DNA of 64,000 bases from CBDFKB01 sp965248715. GTDB taxonomy: Bacteria > Pseudomonadota > Alphaproteobacteria > Rhizobiales > Rhizobiaceae. Each line of letters opens with the position of its first letter. Positions within the stretch are counted from its first letter, which is position 1. The notes beneath the pieces are model-generated. The model was not told where the DNA came from and made no database searches. It worked only from the letters and a program-made list of their open reading frames with translations. The stretch is from NCBI GenBank assembly GCA_965248715.1, contig CBDFKB010000008.1:620001-684000 (forward strand), in the 5' to 3' direction. A program made the translations under genes and the position numbers. Below are positions 1 to 8,009 of the stretch, one piece after another.

Positions 1-3
1 TAC

Positions 4-576
4 TCATCGAACAAACATGGAAACTAGAGCTAAAAATAAAATGGAAAGCGCAAACGTCATCAAGAACCCGGATCTTGCATGGATCATTTCAAGTTCCGAA
101 GTATGGACAAGTCGGTATTTTGTAATTGCCAGTTTGAAGGTGATGAATATCCCACATAACAACATCAAGCTTGAAAAAGGAATTGTCCCAACAGCTCCCC
201 CGGCGAACATCCATTCGGCAAATCCTGCTAGCAATGCAGCCCAGCAGGCTGCGAGGACATGGCCAAACACAAGTTCCATTTCGCCACGCCTTTTGGTTAG
301 CCAGATAGTAATCGCGCTCATGCTCCAACCGATGGCGGCCGCAATAATGATAAACAGCAGAATCTTGCCGGCAAGCGGGACCTCTTGAAGTTTGGACAAC
401 AAGCTTTGGTGACCGCTAGCCGATCCGTCAGTTATGCCACGGATAAACGCTGCAAAGGTAGCGAACGTACCAATGATTGTAAGACCATCAGCAATAGATG
501 ATATGGGATGTTCACCAAATTCCTCTTTCAACTTCGGTACAAATTTCTTTTGGTTCATAGCTATATCTTGATACAT
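4..576 (-). CDS. Hypothetical membrane protein with four or five transmembrane segments
   Basis: This 190-residue protein is not one I recognise. It has a charged N-terminal stretch of about 28 residues, then hydrophobic segments at roughly 30-47, 70-92, 103-127, 130-150 and 170-189, so it is an integral inner-membrane protein. A second ATG at 558 is a possible start; neither has a clear ribosome binding site. The stop codon lies at 4-6, at the window edge, so its downstream neighbours are unseen. It is followed on the other strand by a broken transposase, which suggests an accessory locus next to the conserved operons. No function is proposed. Confidence 0.6.
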   Translation of the reverse strand: MYQDIAMNQKKFVPKLKEEFGEHPISSIADGLTIIGTFATFAAFIRGITDGSASGHQSLLSKLQEVPLAGKILLFIIIAAAIGWSMSAITIWLTKRRGEMELVFGHVLAACWAALLAGFAEWMFAGGAVGTIPFSSLMLLCGIFITFKLAITKYRLVHTSELEMIHARSGFLMTFALSILFLALVSMFVR

Positions 577-695
577 TCCGTGAAATTATTTCACTACATA
601 ATATTCAAATCAGAAAAACCTGACTCCTGGAAGCCCCCATTTACCTATCCTTCCCGGTTCATTTCTAATTCATTGTGATTGGAGGAGATTTTGGA

Positions 696-1174
696 ATGAA
701 ACAAGCTGGCTTTTTCGATCTTCCGGATCACTTGAAGCGATTGTCGGATGCGGGCGATCCATTGCTTGAGCTTGAGCGGATCATTGACTTGGAAGCGAAC
801 CACTAGTGGTTCGATTCCAACATTTGCGTCCCGTTGCAACACTTAGGTTTGCAAATCTTGGCAACAAAAGAACCACTAGCAAGATATTGAATCTAATGGA
901 ATTTTTAAATTTGACATTTGACAAACGACGATGCTGCAAATGGGCACCAAATGTCAAATTCTTTCCGCTAGGGTCTGTTGACATTCATGATTATGACGCC
1001 GGCGTGGCCCAATTGGTCGCTGGCAAGGCGCGAAATTCCACCAAATCCCAAACACGCGCCAGGGTGGAGCACGTATTTGGTGAGCAGAAGCGCAAAATGG
1101 ACCTGTTCGCACGGCGCCCGGTCGGGCTTGCGCGCACTTTGTGTTGGTTGCGCTATCGGCTATCGCCTATTTGA
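696..1174 (+). pseudogene. IS5-family transposase remnant, N and C termini only
   Basis: An ATG at 696, preceded by a good GGAGGAG site at 681-687, opens about 35 codons beginning MKQAGFFDLPDHLKRL, which looks like the start of IS5-type transposases. The frame ends where a palindromic repeat begins at 803. From about 1003 the + strand encodes a segment with RVEHVFGEQKRKMDLF, the conserved C-terminal catalytic-glutamate region of IS5-type DDE transposases (E in RVEHVFG). The roughly 250 residues between are missing and replaced by the repeat at 803-971 plus a sequence resembling an IS terminal repeat (GGTCTGTTGACATTCA at 972-987). The gene cannot be functional. Confidence 0.65.
803..971. repeat. 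Bipartite palindromic element (modules A and B), copy 1
   Basis: Module A (803-879) is an imperfect palindrome running from CTAGTGGTTC to GAACCACTAG. After the linker CAAGATATTGAAT, module B (893-971) runs from CTAATGGAATTTTT to a CTAG and contains TTTGACATTTG against CAAATGTCAAA. The same A-linker-B arrangement occurs at 60525-60693 and, inverted and split by an insertion sequence, at 48503-49555. This copy sits inside the dead transposase gene. No coding potential is apparent; it behaves like a MITE or composite REP-type element. Confidence 0.8.
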
Positions 1175-1929
1175 GCGCAGATTTTGCTCTCACGGCAGTT
1201 CGCTGCGCTCGGCCGAACCCGCGCAGTAGCAACGCGGCCCGCGAGAGAGACCAATTTTTAAAATGCTACGAAAGAAAACGGTTCTGGAAGCCGGCTACTG
1301 GTGCCCAACTATAGAAATTTCCAATAGATGTATTGGTATTATAGATTTTACAAACGGCAGAAACCGATGCGACCATATTGCGACTATTTAACAAATTAGG
1401 TTGAATGCCGGCGAATTCGCCGGCGATGGGGCAACGATGAGCAAACCGGTAGCAGGCGATAAAACTACCGAATTCCGCCCTTCGGTGAACGGCGATCCAC
1501 ATATTTATGTTCCGGTCGCGTTGCCTGCCTCACAGTTATTCTTTCTGGATAAATCAAGCCGTTTGGTCCTTTTGAATATTGTATGCCACCATTTGTTGCG
1601 GCCGTTAGCCATCTGGACCAACGGTCGGGCCCGCGGCCCGCATTTTCGCGGTTTGCTTGGTCGCATGGTCGACAGTTTGCGGGCCATTATTACATTGCGC
1701 GTTAGGGCCAAGCGCATTGCACCAAATTGGCAAATTGACCGGGCAATCTTGCTGGGCCCAGCATCCATGTTACCTACACAAGCGGCGGCCAGAGGTGCAA
1801 ATATCGCGATCCTCGCTGGACGCGGTCATTTACTTAGCCCATCATGCCCAATAATCGCGACCTGATTGGGAATGAAGAAAAAAACAGGTAATCGAGCGAA
1901 ATTTACAAAAGCAAAAGGAGTACTTGAAG
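1175..1929. other. Gene-poor interval upstream of the ABC importer
   Basis: I see no gene I can support here. A 154-codon + strand frame at 1401-1865 has no recognisable domain, no good ribosome binding site and an arginine-rich, low-complexity composition, so it is probably chance. The interval holds a perfect 18-bp palindrome (1407-1424, GCCGGCGAATTCGCCGGC) about 500 bp upstream of the importer. It could be an operator for a dimeric regulator, but nothing else supports that. Confidence 0.4.
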
Positions 1930-2970
1930 ATGACGACAAGTTTGATGAAGAACCTGCTGGCGGGAGCGGCCACGGGACTGGCGATGTTTGCTTTTTCAGC
2001 CATCACCGCTCAGGCGCAAACCGAACTAACGGTTTATACAGCGGTCGAAGCCGAGGATCTGAAAAAATACGCGGAAAACTTTAACGCCGACCACCCGGAT
2101 ATTACGATCAAATGGGTTCGTGATTCGACCGGGATCGTGACCGCCAAACTGCTGGCCGAGAAAAACAATCCTCAGGCCGATGTGGTGTGGGGGCTGGCCG
2201 CAACCTCGCTGCTGCTGCTGAAAAGCGAAGGCATGTTGGAACCTTACGCGCCAGCAGGTGTCGAACTGCTCGATGCCAAGTTCGTTGACAATTCATCGCC
2301 ACCGACTTGGGTTGGCATGGACGCGTGGGTGGCAGCGGTTTGCTACAACACCGTTGAATCCGAAAAATTGGGACTGCCCGTGCCGACCTCGTGGATGGAC
2401 CTGACCGATCCAGTCTACAAGGGCCATCTAATTATGCCGAACCCGAATTCCTCGGGCACCGGTTTCCTGGATGTGTCAAGCTGGCTGCAAATTTTTGGCG
2501 CGCATGGCGGATGGATGTTCATGGACGCGTTGCATGACAATATCGCGCGTTATACCCATTCGGGCTCCAAACCTTGCAAACTGGCGGCAGCCGGGGAAAT
2601 TCCGATCGGTATCTCCTTCGCCTTCCGTGGCGCCAAGTCGAAAGCTGCCGGCGCACCTTTGGAAATCATCGTGCCAAGCGAAGGTGTGGGTTGGGACATG
2701 GAAGCAACCGCGATTGTTGCCGGTACTTCCAAGGGCGAAGCCGCAAAAACGTTGGTCGACTGGTCAATTACCAAAAAGGCCAACGAAATGTACAATGCCG
2801 GCTACGCCGTGGTAGCAATGCCTGGAGTGGCCAAGCCGGTGGAACATTTTCCAACGAACTTGCTGGAAAAGATGATCGGCAACGACTTTGAATTCGCTGC
2901 CAATAATCGCAAACGCATTCTTACCGAATGGCAGTCGCGCTACGATTCCAAGTCGGAACCAAAGGGCTAA
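1930..2970 (+). CDS. ABC transporter periplasmic substrate-binding protein, 2-aminoethylphosphonate/Fe(III) type
   Basis: The 346-residue protein starts at the ATG at 1930 with AGGAG about ten bases upstream (a TTG two codons earlier is less likely). Residues 1-29 are a Sec signal peptide ending ..ITAQAQ, then the mature protein begins TELTVYTAVEAEDLKKYAEN, the opening of type 2 periplasmic binding proteins of the iron/2-aminoethylphosphonate group. Segments such as ADVVWGLAATSLLLLKSEG and NPNSSGTGFLDV are typical of the subgroup annotated as putative 2-aminoethylphosphonate binders. It would deliver ligand to the permease at 4165-6177, powered by the ATPase at 3061-4158. The exact substrate (phosphonate, phosphate ester or ferric ion) cannot be fixed from sequence, and no phosphonate-degrading enzyme lies nearby. 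Confidence 0.85.
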   Translation: MTTSLMKNLLAGAATGLAMFAFSAITAQAQTELTVYTAVEAEDLKKYAENFNADHPDITIKWVRDSTGIVTAKLLAEKNNPQADVVWGLAATSLLLLKSEGMLEPYAPAGVELLDAKFVDNSSPPTWVGMDAWVAAVCYNTVESEKLGLPVPTSWMDLTDPVYKGHLIMPNPNSSGTGFLDVSSWLQIFGAHGGWMFMDALHDNIARYTHSGSKPCKLAAAGEIPIGISFAFRGAKSKAAGAPLEIIVPSEGVGWDMEATAIVAGTSKGEAAKTLVDWSITKKANEMYNAGYAVVAMPGVAKPVEHFPTNLLEKMIGNDFEFAANNRKRILTEWQSRYDSKSEPKG

Positions 2971-2993
2971 ACCGTCCACGGCTAATAAACTTC

Positions 2994-3026
2994 CACCGGC
3001 GGCCGCTTCATGCGCGGTCGCCGGTG
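2994..3026 (+). promoter_or_regulatory. Strong intercistronic hairpin between binding protein and ATPase
   Basis: Arms CACCGGCGGCCGC (2994-3006) and GCGGTCGCCGGTG (3014-3026) pair over 13 bases with one G-U and a 7-base loop. No T-run follows, so it is not a standard terminator. Hairpins in this position often protect the binding-protein mRNA and keep it in excess over the membrane components; that role is inferred here. Confidence 0.7.
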
Positions 3027-3060
3027 CTAATTTAGAGTATTCCAGCGAAAGAGGGGGCGG

Positions 3061-4158
3061 GTGAAACAAGATACAGTCGGCGGATCTTATCTAAGTATCC
3101 GCAACCTGACCAAGATGTTTGGCGCCTTTACGGCTTTGCAGGACGTAGCGCTTGACATTAATGAGGGCGAATTCGTTTGCTTCCTCGGTCCTTCCGGTTG
3201 TGGCAAGACCACCTTGCTGCGTGCAATAGCCGGCCTCGACATCCAGACTTCTGGTACGGTTATTCAAGCGGGTGTCGATATTTCGGCATTGCCGCCGTCG
3301 GAACGTGATTTCGGCATCGTATTTCAGTCATACGCCTTGTTCCCCAATCTGACCGTAAACCGCAACGTTGCTTACGGCCTAGAAAATGCCGGCCTTGGCC
3401 GGGAGAAAATTAACACCAGGGTGGGCGAACTGCTGGAGCTGGTCGGTCTGCCTGATCAGGGGCCGAAATACCCGGCACAATTATCCGGTGGCCAGCAGCA
3501 ACGAGTAGCCTTGGCGCGGGCGCTTGCTACCTCACCGGGCTTGTTGTTGCTCGACGAACCATTGTCGGCGCTCGATGCCAAAGTAAGAGTGCATCTGCGC
3601 CATGAAATCAATTCACTACAGGACCGTCTCGGTGTCACCACGGTCATGGTGACCCACGACCAGGAAGAAGCATTATCGATGGCTGACCGCATCGTGGTGA
3701 TGAACCAAGGGGTAATTGAGCAGGTGGGAACGCCAACGCAAATTTACACCGAGCCGGCGACCTTGTTTGTTGCCGATTTCATTGGCGAAATGAACCACCT
3801 TGCCGGCCATGTTTCGGCGAACGGAAAGGTCAAGACCGGGCAATTGTCGCTTGATTGCAACACCGCCGGGTTTGCCAAGGATCAAGCGGTGGTCGCCACG
3901 ATCCGGCCAGAAGACATTGTGGTGCATACCGGTAAAGCCGCTAACGGAACCGCAAACACGCTCAACATGCGGGTTGATGAGATGGAGTTTCTTGGCTCGT
4001 TTTGGCGCGTCGACCTGTCGAACTCAGCGCTTGCCCAAGCGTCGTTTTGCGCCAACGTATCGATCAACAACGCCAGAAGCCTGGCGCTCGAAATTGGCAG
4101 TTCAATCAGTGCCGAATTACCCCGCGACCGGATCAGGACTTTCCCAGAGCCAGGATAA
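3061..4158 (+). CDS. ABC transporter ATP-binding protein
   Basis: This 365-residue nucleotide-binding subunit hydrolyses ATP on the cytoplasmic face of the importer. It shows Walker A GPSGCGKTT at residues 43-51, the signature LSGGQQQRVALARA from residue 141, Walker B with LLLLDEPLSALD near 160-170 and the H-loop in VMVTHDQEEAL near 197. The roughly 130 C-terminal residues form the TOBE-type regulatory region of the PotA/FbpC/PhnT group. It uses a GTG start at 3061 immediately after a purine-rich GGGGGCGGG ribosome binding site. It lies 90 bases after the binding-protein gene, with a hairpin between, and six bases before the permease start. Confidence 0.92.
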   Translation: MKQDTVGGSYLSIRNLTKMFGAFTALQDVALDINEGEFVCFLGPSGCGKTTLLRAIAGLDIQTSGTVIQAGVDISALPPSERDFGIVFQSYALFPNLTVNRNVAYGLENAGLGREKINTRVGELLELVGLPDQGPKYPAQLSGGQQQRVALARALATSPGLLLLDEPLSALDAKVRVHLRHEINSLQDRLGVTTVMVTHDQEEALSMADRIVVMNQGVIEQVGTPTQIYTEPATLFVADFIGEMNHLAGHVSANGKVKTGQLSLDCNTAGFAKDQAVVATIRPEDIVVHTGKAANGTANTLNMRVDEMEFLGSFWRVDLSNSALAQASFCANVSINNARSLALEIGSSISAELPRDRIRTFPEPG

Positions 4159-4164
4159 ACCCCA

Positions 4165-6177
4165 GTGAATGATGCCTCGCTAACCGACAATTTGGGGACC
4201 ATGGCGACCGTGAAACCCAAGATCAGCCGCGACGACCGGCTGATGCGGCTTTTCATGGGTATCATTGCGCTTTATCTCGCCGTAACCTTGATACTGCCGC
4301 TCTATACGATGCTGTCGAAATCATTTTCCACCTACCAGTTTGATCTTGGTGCTTATGGGGTTCAGGTCGACGACGGGCAGGGGTGGGGTATTGAAACCTC
4401 GTTGCAAGCGCTAAACGACCAACATGGCGCGTTTCAATCCGCCGATCTTGCCGCAAGTTCGGATTCGCGGCTTTCGCCGCTAGCATTGTTTCCTGATTTT
4501 TCGTTTCGCAGCCCGACCAATTATCGGCTGAAAAATACCGCCACCGGCGGTGTGTTCCTGTTTGGCAGTGAGCGCATCGCCGGCGATACGTGGCACGAAT
4601 ATTCCAGCAATGATTTCAGGCGTATAAGCTTGCGCCCAGTTAAAGATGTCGGTACCGACAATTATTTTCGCTATTTCTCGACCCCGGCGCTGTTTTATTC
4701 GATCTACAATTCGCTGTTCATCGCCACCATCAGCACCATAATCACCGTCTCAATCGCCTTTGGTTTTGCCTATGCGCTGTCGCGCAGCCAGATGCGTTTC
4801 AAAGGCATCTTCAGGCTCATCGCCATGGTTCCGATCCTGGTGCCATCACTGTTGCCGGGCATCGCGCTGGTTTATCTGTTCGGCAATCAAGGGGTGCTCA
4901 AAGGGCTAATGTTTGGCCATTCGATCTATGGGCCGATTGGCATCGTCATCGGTTCGGTATTTTTTACCCTGCCGCACGCCTTCATCATTATTCAGACCGC
5001 GCTTTCGATTTCCGATGCCAGGCTTTACGAAGCGGCGGTAAGTTTGCGGGCGAGCCGCTGGAAGACCTTTTGGACCGTCACCATTCCTGGCGCGCGTTAC
5101 GGGCTGATCTCAGCCTCCTTTGTGGTGTTTAACCTGGTAATCACCGATTTTGGCCTACCCAAGGTGATTGGCGGACAATTCAATGTGTTGGCAGTCGACA
5201 TTTACAAACAAGTGATCGGCCAGCAGAATTTCGAGATGGGGGCGGTGGTTTCGGTGGTCTTGCTGGTACCGGCCCTGCTGGCGTTTACCATTGACCGCAT
5301 CGTGCAACGGCGCCAAGTGGCGCTATTGACCGCACGATCGGTTGCCTATGAACCCAAGCCGAACCGGCGCTTCGACCTGATTTGCCTGGCCTATTGTATT
5401 TTGGTGGCGATCTTCATTCTTGGCCTGCTCGGTATGTGCCAATATGCGGCACTGATCAAATTCTGGCCATACGATCTCAGCCTGTCGCTCGCAAATTACA
5501 ATTTCGACGTCATGGATGGCGGCGGCTGGGCCTCCTACGGCAATTCCATCAAGCTGGCGCTGTGGACCGCCGGGATCGGTACCTGCATCATCTTTTCCGG
5601 CGCCTATATCGTTGAAAAGATGAATGGCTTTTTCATCGGGCGCGGCCTGTTCCAGTTGATCGCGATGATGCCGATGGCGATCCCGGGAATGGTCTTGGGG
5701 CTGGCCTATATTTTCTTTTTCAACGAACCGTCTAACCCGTTCAATTTTATTTACGGAACCTTGGCGATTTTGGTGGTTTGTACCGTCACCCACTTTTATA
5801 CCGTAGGCCATTTGACCGCGTTGACCGCGTTAAAGCAGATGGACCCGGAGTTCGAGGCGGTATCGTCTTCGCTCAAGCAGCCGGTGTGGCGGTTGTTCTC
5901 ACGGGTAACGGTTCCGGTCTGTCTGCCGGCCATCCTCGATATTTCGATCTACATTTTCGTCAACGCAATGACCACAGTATCGGCCGTGGTCTTTCTTTAC
6001 AGTCCGGACACGACCCTAGCCTCGGTCGCGGTCCTCAACATGGATGACGCCGGTGATATCGCCCCGGCAGCAGCCATGGGCATGATGATTTTCTACACCA
6101 ATGCCGGAGCTCGCATTGTGCACTTATTCTTAAGCCGTGGCGTCATGCAACGCACCCAGGCTTGGCGGTTGCGATAA
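4165..6177 (+). CDS. ABC transporter permease with two fused transmembrane domains
   Basis: This 670-residue inner-membrane protein contains both halves of the transport channel. The EAA coupling loops are visible as EAAVSLRASRWKTFWTVTIP near residue 289 and FEAVSSSLKQPVWRLFSRVT near 562. The first membrane segment (about residues 28-50) is followed by an extracytoplasmic insert of roughly 130 residues before the second (near 180-205), a layout seen in putative 2-aminoethylphosphonate permeases of the FbpB-like group. A GTG at 4165 gives the full frame, six bases after the ATPase stop; an ATG at 4201 is an alternative. It ends the importer operon. No convincing terminator follows. Confidence 0.9.
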   Translation: MNDASLTDNLGTMATVKPKISRDDRLMRLFMGIIALYLAVTLILPLYTMLSKSFSTYQFDLGAYGVQVDDGQGWGIETSLQALNDQHGAFQSADLAASSDSRLSPLALFPDFSFRSPTNYRLKNTATGGVFLFGSERIAGDTWHEYSSNDFRRISLRPVKDVGTDNYFRYFSTPALFYSIYNSLFIATISTIITVSIAFGFAYALSRSQMRFKGIFRLIAMVPILVPSLLPGIALVYLFGNQGVLKGLMFGHSIYGPIGIVIGSVFFTLPHAFIIIQTALSISDARLYEAAVSLRASRWKTFWTVTIPGARYGLISASFVVFNLVITDFGLPKVIGGQFNVLAVDIYKQVIGQQNFEMGAVVSVVLLVPALLAFTIDRIVQRRQVALLTARSVAYEPKPNRRFDLICLAYCILVAIFILGLLGMCQYAALIKFWPYDLSLSLANYNFDVMDGGGWASYGNSIKLALWTAGIGTCIIFSGAYIVEKMNGFFIGRGLFQLIAMMPMAIPGMVLGLAYIFFFNEPSNPFNFIYGTLAILVVCTVTHFYTVGHLTALTALKQMDPEFEAVSSSLKQPVWRLFSRVTVPVCLPAILDISIYIFVNAMTTVSAVVFLYSPDTTLASVAVLNMDDAGDIAPAAAMGMMIFYTNAGARIVHLFLSRGVMQRTQAWRLR

Positions 6178-6624
6178 AGTTTGACTTCACCGAATTCATC
6201 AAAATAGCTATAGGATCGAAGGAGCGCGGAGTGGTGCTGGCAATTTCGCCGGTTTGGCCTTTGGAAGTTATCCCTGCCGATGATATTTCCCCATTCATAC
6301 CCTTGTCATATCCGCAATCAGCGGATAGATAGGCACTATGAAAGGCGCGTCGAGCCGACAGGATAGGCTCCACGCGCCCATTTGCGTGGACATTGCGGAA
6401 ATCTGACCCAAATTCAGCTTCGGGAATTTCGATCTGTTGGTACCTATATCCACATTTGTATTGTGGATGATGTGGAGTATGACCGGTTTAACGCCGTGCC
6501 AAAGTTTGAAACGGGAGCGCAGCCGGTTTGACAGTCGTCGCCCAGATGTCGCCCAAATGCGCGCGAAGCAGGATAAAAAGGCGAATTTTTGCAGGCCGAC
6601 GCGCGCCGAAAATGGAAGTATTTG
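6178..6624. other. Intergenic region before secE, with a hairpin
   Basis: No gene is supported in these 447 bases. A hairpin with arms GGCGCGTCGAGCC (6344-6356) and GGCTCCACGCGCC (6366-6378), one C/C mismatch and a 9-base loop, may end importer transcription or sit in the secE leader, though no T-run follows. A TTGACA at 6528-6533 could be a -35 box but its -10 partner is poor. The tRNA-Trp gene and tuf copy often found just before secE are absent. Confidence 0.5.
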
Positions 6625-6825
6625 ATGGCAGGCAGAACCAACCCATTTGCGTTTTTGCAAGAAGTTCGTTCCGAAGTTTCCAAAGTCACCTGGCCCGGCC
6701 GGCGGGAAACAGTGGTTACCACCATAATGGTGTTCATCATGGTATTTTTGGCTGCGATCTTCTTTTTTCTGATCGATCAGGTGCTCGGTTGGGGCGTTGG
6801 CATGGTGTTGAATTTAGGCGGCTAA
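6625..6825 (+). CDS. secE: Preprotein translocase subunit SecE
   Basis: This 66-residue single-span protein is the essential small subunit that clamps SecY in the inner-membrane Sec channel. The family pattern is clear: a short amphipathic region with FLQEVRSEVSKVTWPGRRET, then one membrane helix at about residues 33-58. I chose the ATG at 6625 because the product then starts MAGRTNPFAF, as in related SecE proteins; the frame is open further upstream without a better start. nusG follows after 52 bases, the usual pairing. Its partner secY lies at 33275-34612. Confidence 0.95.
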   Translation: MAGRTNPFAFLQEVRSEVSKVTWPGRRETVVTTIMVFIMVFLAAIFFFLIDQVLGWGVGMVLNLGG

Positions 6826-6877
6826 ACAAACTTCAGGTTTGTAGGTCACCAATCTAGGGACAAGAAAAGAACCAAAC

Positions 6878-7408
6878 ATGGCTGTTCGCTGGTACATCAT
6901 TCACGCCTATTCAAATTTTGAGCGCAAGGTCGCCGACGCAATTGAAGAACGCGCGCGGCAAAAGGGCCTGGGCCATTTGTTCGAGGAGGTAATGGTGCCG
7001 ACCGAGAAGGTGGTGGAAGTACGCCGTGGTCGCAAGGTCGATGCTGACCGCAAATTCTTTCCGGGCTATGTGCTGGTGAAAATGGAGATGACCGACGAAG
7101 GTTATCATCTGATCAAGAATACGCCGAAAGTGACCGGGTTTCTTGGATCCGACAATCGACCGATGCCGATTTCGGACCGCGAAGCGGAGCAGATCATCAC
7201 CCAGGTCCAGGAAGGTGTGGAGCGCCCGAAACCGTCGGTGTCCTACGAAATTGGCGAGCAGGTGCGGGTCTCCGACGGTCCGTTCGCCTCGTTCAACGGA
7301 GTTGTCGAAGATGTCGACGAAGAGCGCGCACGGCTCAAGGTGGAAGTCTCGATCTTCGGCCGCGCGACCCCGGTCGATCTGGAATACGGTCAGGTTGAAA
7401 AACTGTGA
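6878..7408 (+). CDS. nusG: Transcription termination/antitermination factor NusG
   Basis: The 176-residue protein binds RNA polymerase across the beta clamp and links it to Rho or to ribosomal S10. The N-terminal NGN domain begins AVRWYIIHAYSNFERKVA and includes FFPGYVLVKMEMTD. The C-terminal KOW domain (about residues 122-176) contains EQVRVSDGPFASFNGVVEDV. Length matches the family. It starts at an ATG after GACAAGAAAAG and is followed after 168 bases by rplK, the standard secE-nusG-rplKA order. Confidence 0.97.
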   Translation: MAVRWYIIHAYSNFERKVADAIEERARQKGLGHLFEEVMVPTEKVVEVRRGRKVDADRKFFPGYVLVKMEMTDEGYHLIKNTPKVTGFLGSDNRPMPISDREAEQIITQVQEGVERPKPSVSYEIGEQVRVSDGPFASFNGVVEDVDEERARLKVEVSIFGRATPVDLEYGQVEKL

Positions 7409-7576
7409 CTGTTGCGCCGCCTAATTAGCGGCAAAATTGTGGGAGGTGGGATGGTCGTAGCCTGACCGATCTGCCGGACCACAAAACTGCACTGCCGGGC
7501 GGCTGCAAACCGCTTGGTCAATGGAAATAGCACCGCGGGCTTATGGCTGCGGTCTTGAGATAAGGGCAGTCATAGT

Positions 7577-8005
7577 ATGGCTAAAAAAATTCAAGGCTAT
7601 CTGAAGCTTCAGGTGCCTGCCGGCAATGCTACCCCGTCGCCGCCGATTGGACCGGCGCTCGGCCAGCGTGGGCTCAATATTATGGAATTCTGCAAGGGGT
7701 TTAATGCACAGACCCAGGAAATGGAGAAAAATTCTCCGGTCCCGGTGATCATCACGATCTTCCAGGACAAGTCGTTTACGTTTGCAATGAAGCAGCCGCC
7801 GGTATCGTACATGCTGAAAAAAGCGGCCGGCCTGCAAAAGGGTGGCGCGACGCCTGGACGAGCCAAGGCCGGTTCGGTGAAACGCAACCAGGTGCGCGAA
7901 ATCGCCGAAGCAAAAATGAAAGACCTCAACGCGGACAACGTGGATGCGGCGATGCGAATTGTAGAAGGCTCAGCCCGTTCGATGGGCCTGGAAGTGGTGG
8001 GCTGA
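7577..8005 (+). CDS. rplK: 50S ribosomal protein L11
   Basis: L11 (142 residues) binds the 23S rRNA GTPase-associated region and forms the base of the L10-L12 stalk. The N-terminal domain shows KLQVPAGNATPSPPIGPALG, the proline-rich segment at the thiostrepton site, and the C-terminal RNA-binding domain ends IVEGSARSMGLEVVG. Start and length fit the family. rplA begins four bases after its stop, so the two are translated together; the pair is classically controlled by L1 binding its own mRNA, but I did not identify that site. Confidence 0.97.
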   Translation: MAKKIQGYLKLQVPAGNATPSPPIGPALGQRGLNIMEFCKGFNAQTQEMEKNSPVPVIITIFQDKSFTFAMKQPPVSYMLKKAAGLQKGGATPGRAKAGSVKRNQVREIAEAKMKDLNADNVDAAMRIVEGSARSMGLEVVG

Positions 8006-8009
8006 ACCG

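Noticed and set aside
1401..1865. 154-codon + strand frame upstream of the importer
   Set aside because: No domain, poor start context and an arginine-rich composition; probably chance in GC-rich DNA.
6178..6624. tRNA-Trp gene
   Set aside because: I scanned for the acceptor, CCA-anticodon loop and T-loop and found none.
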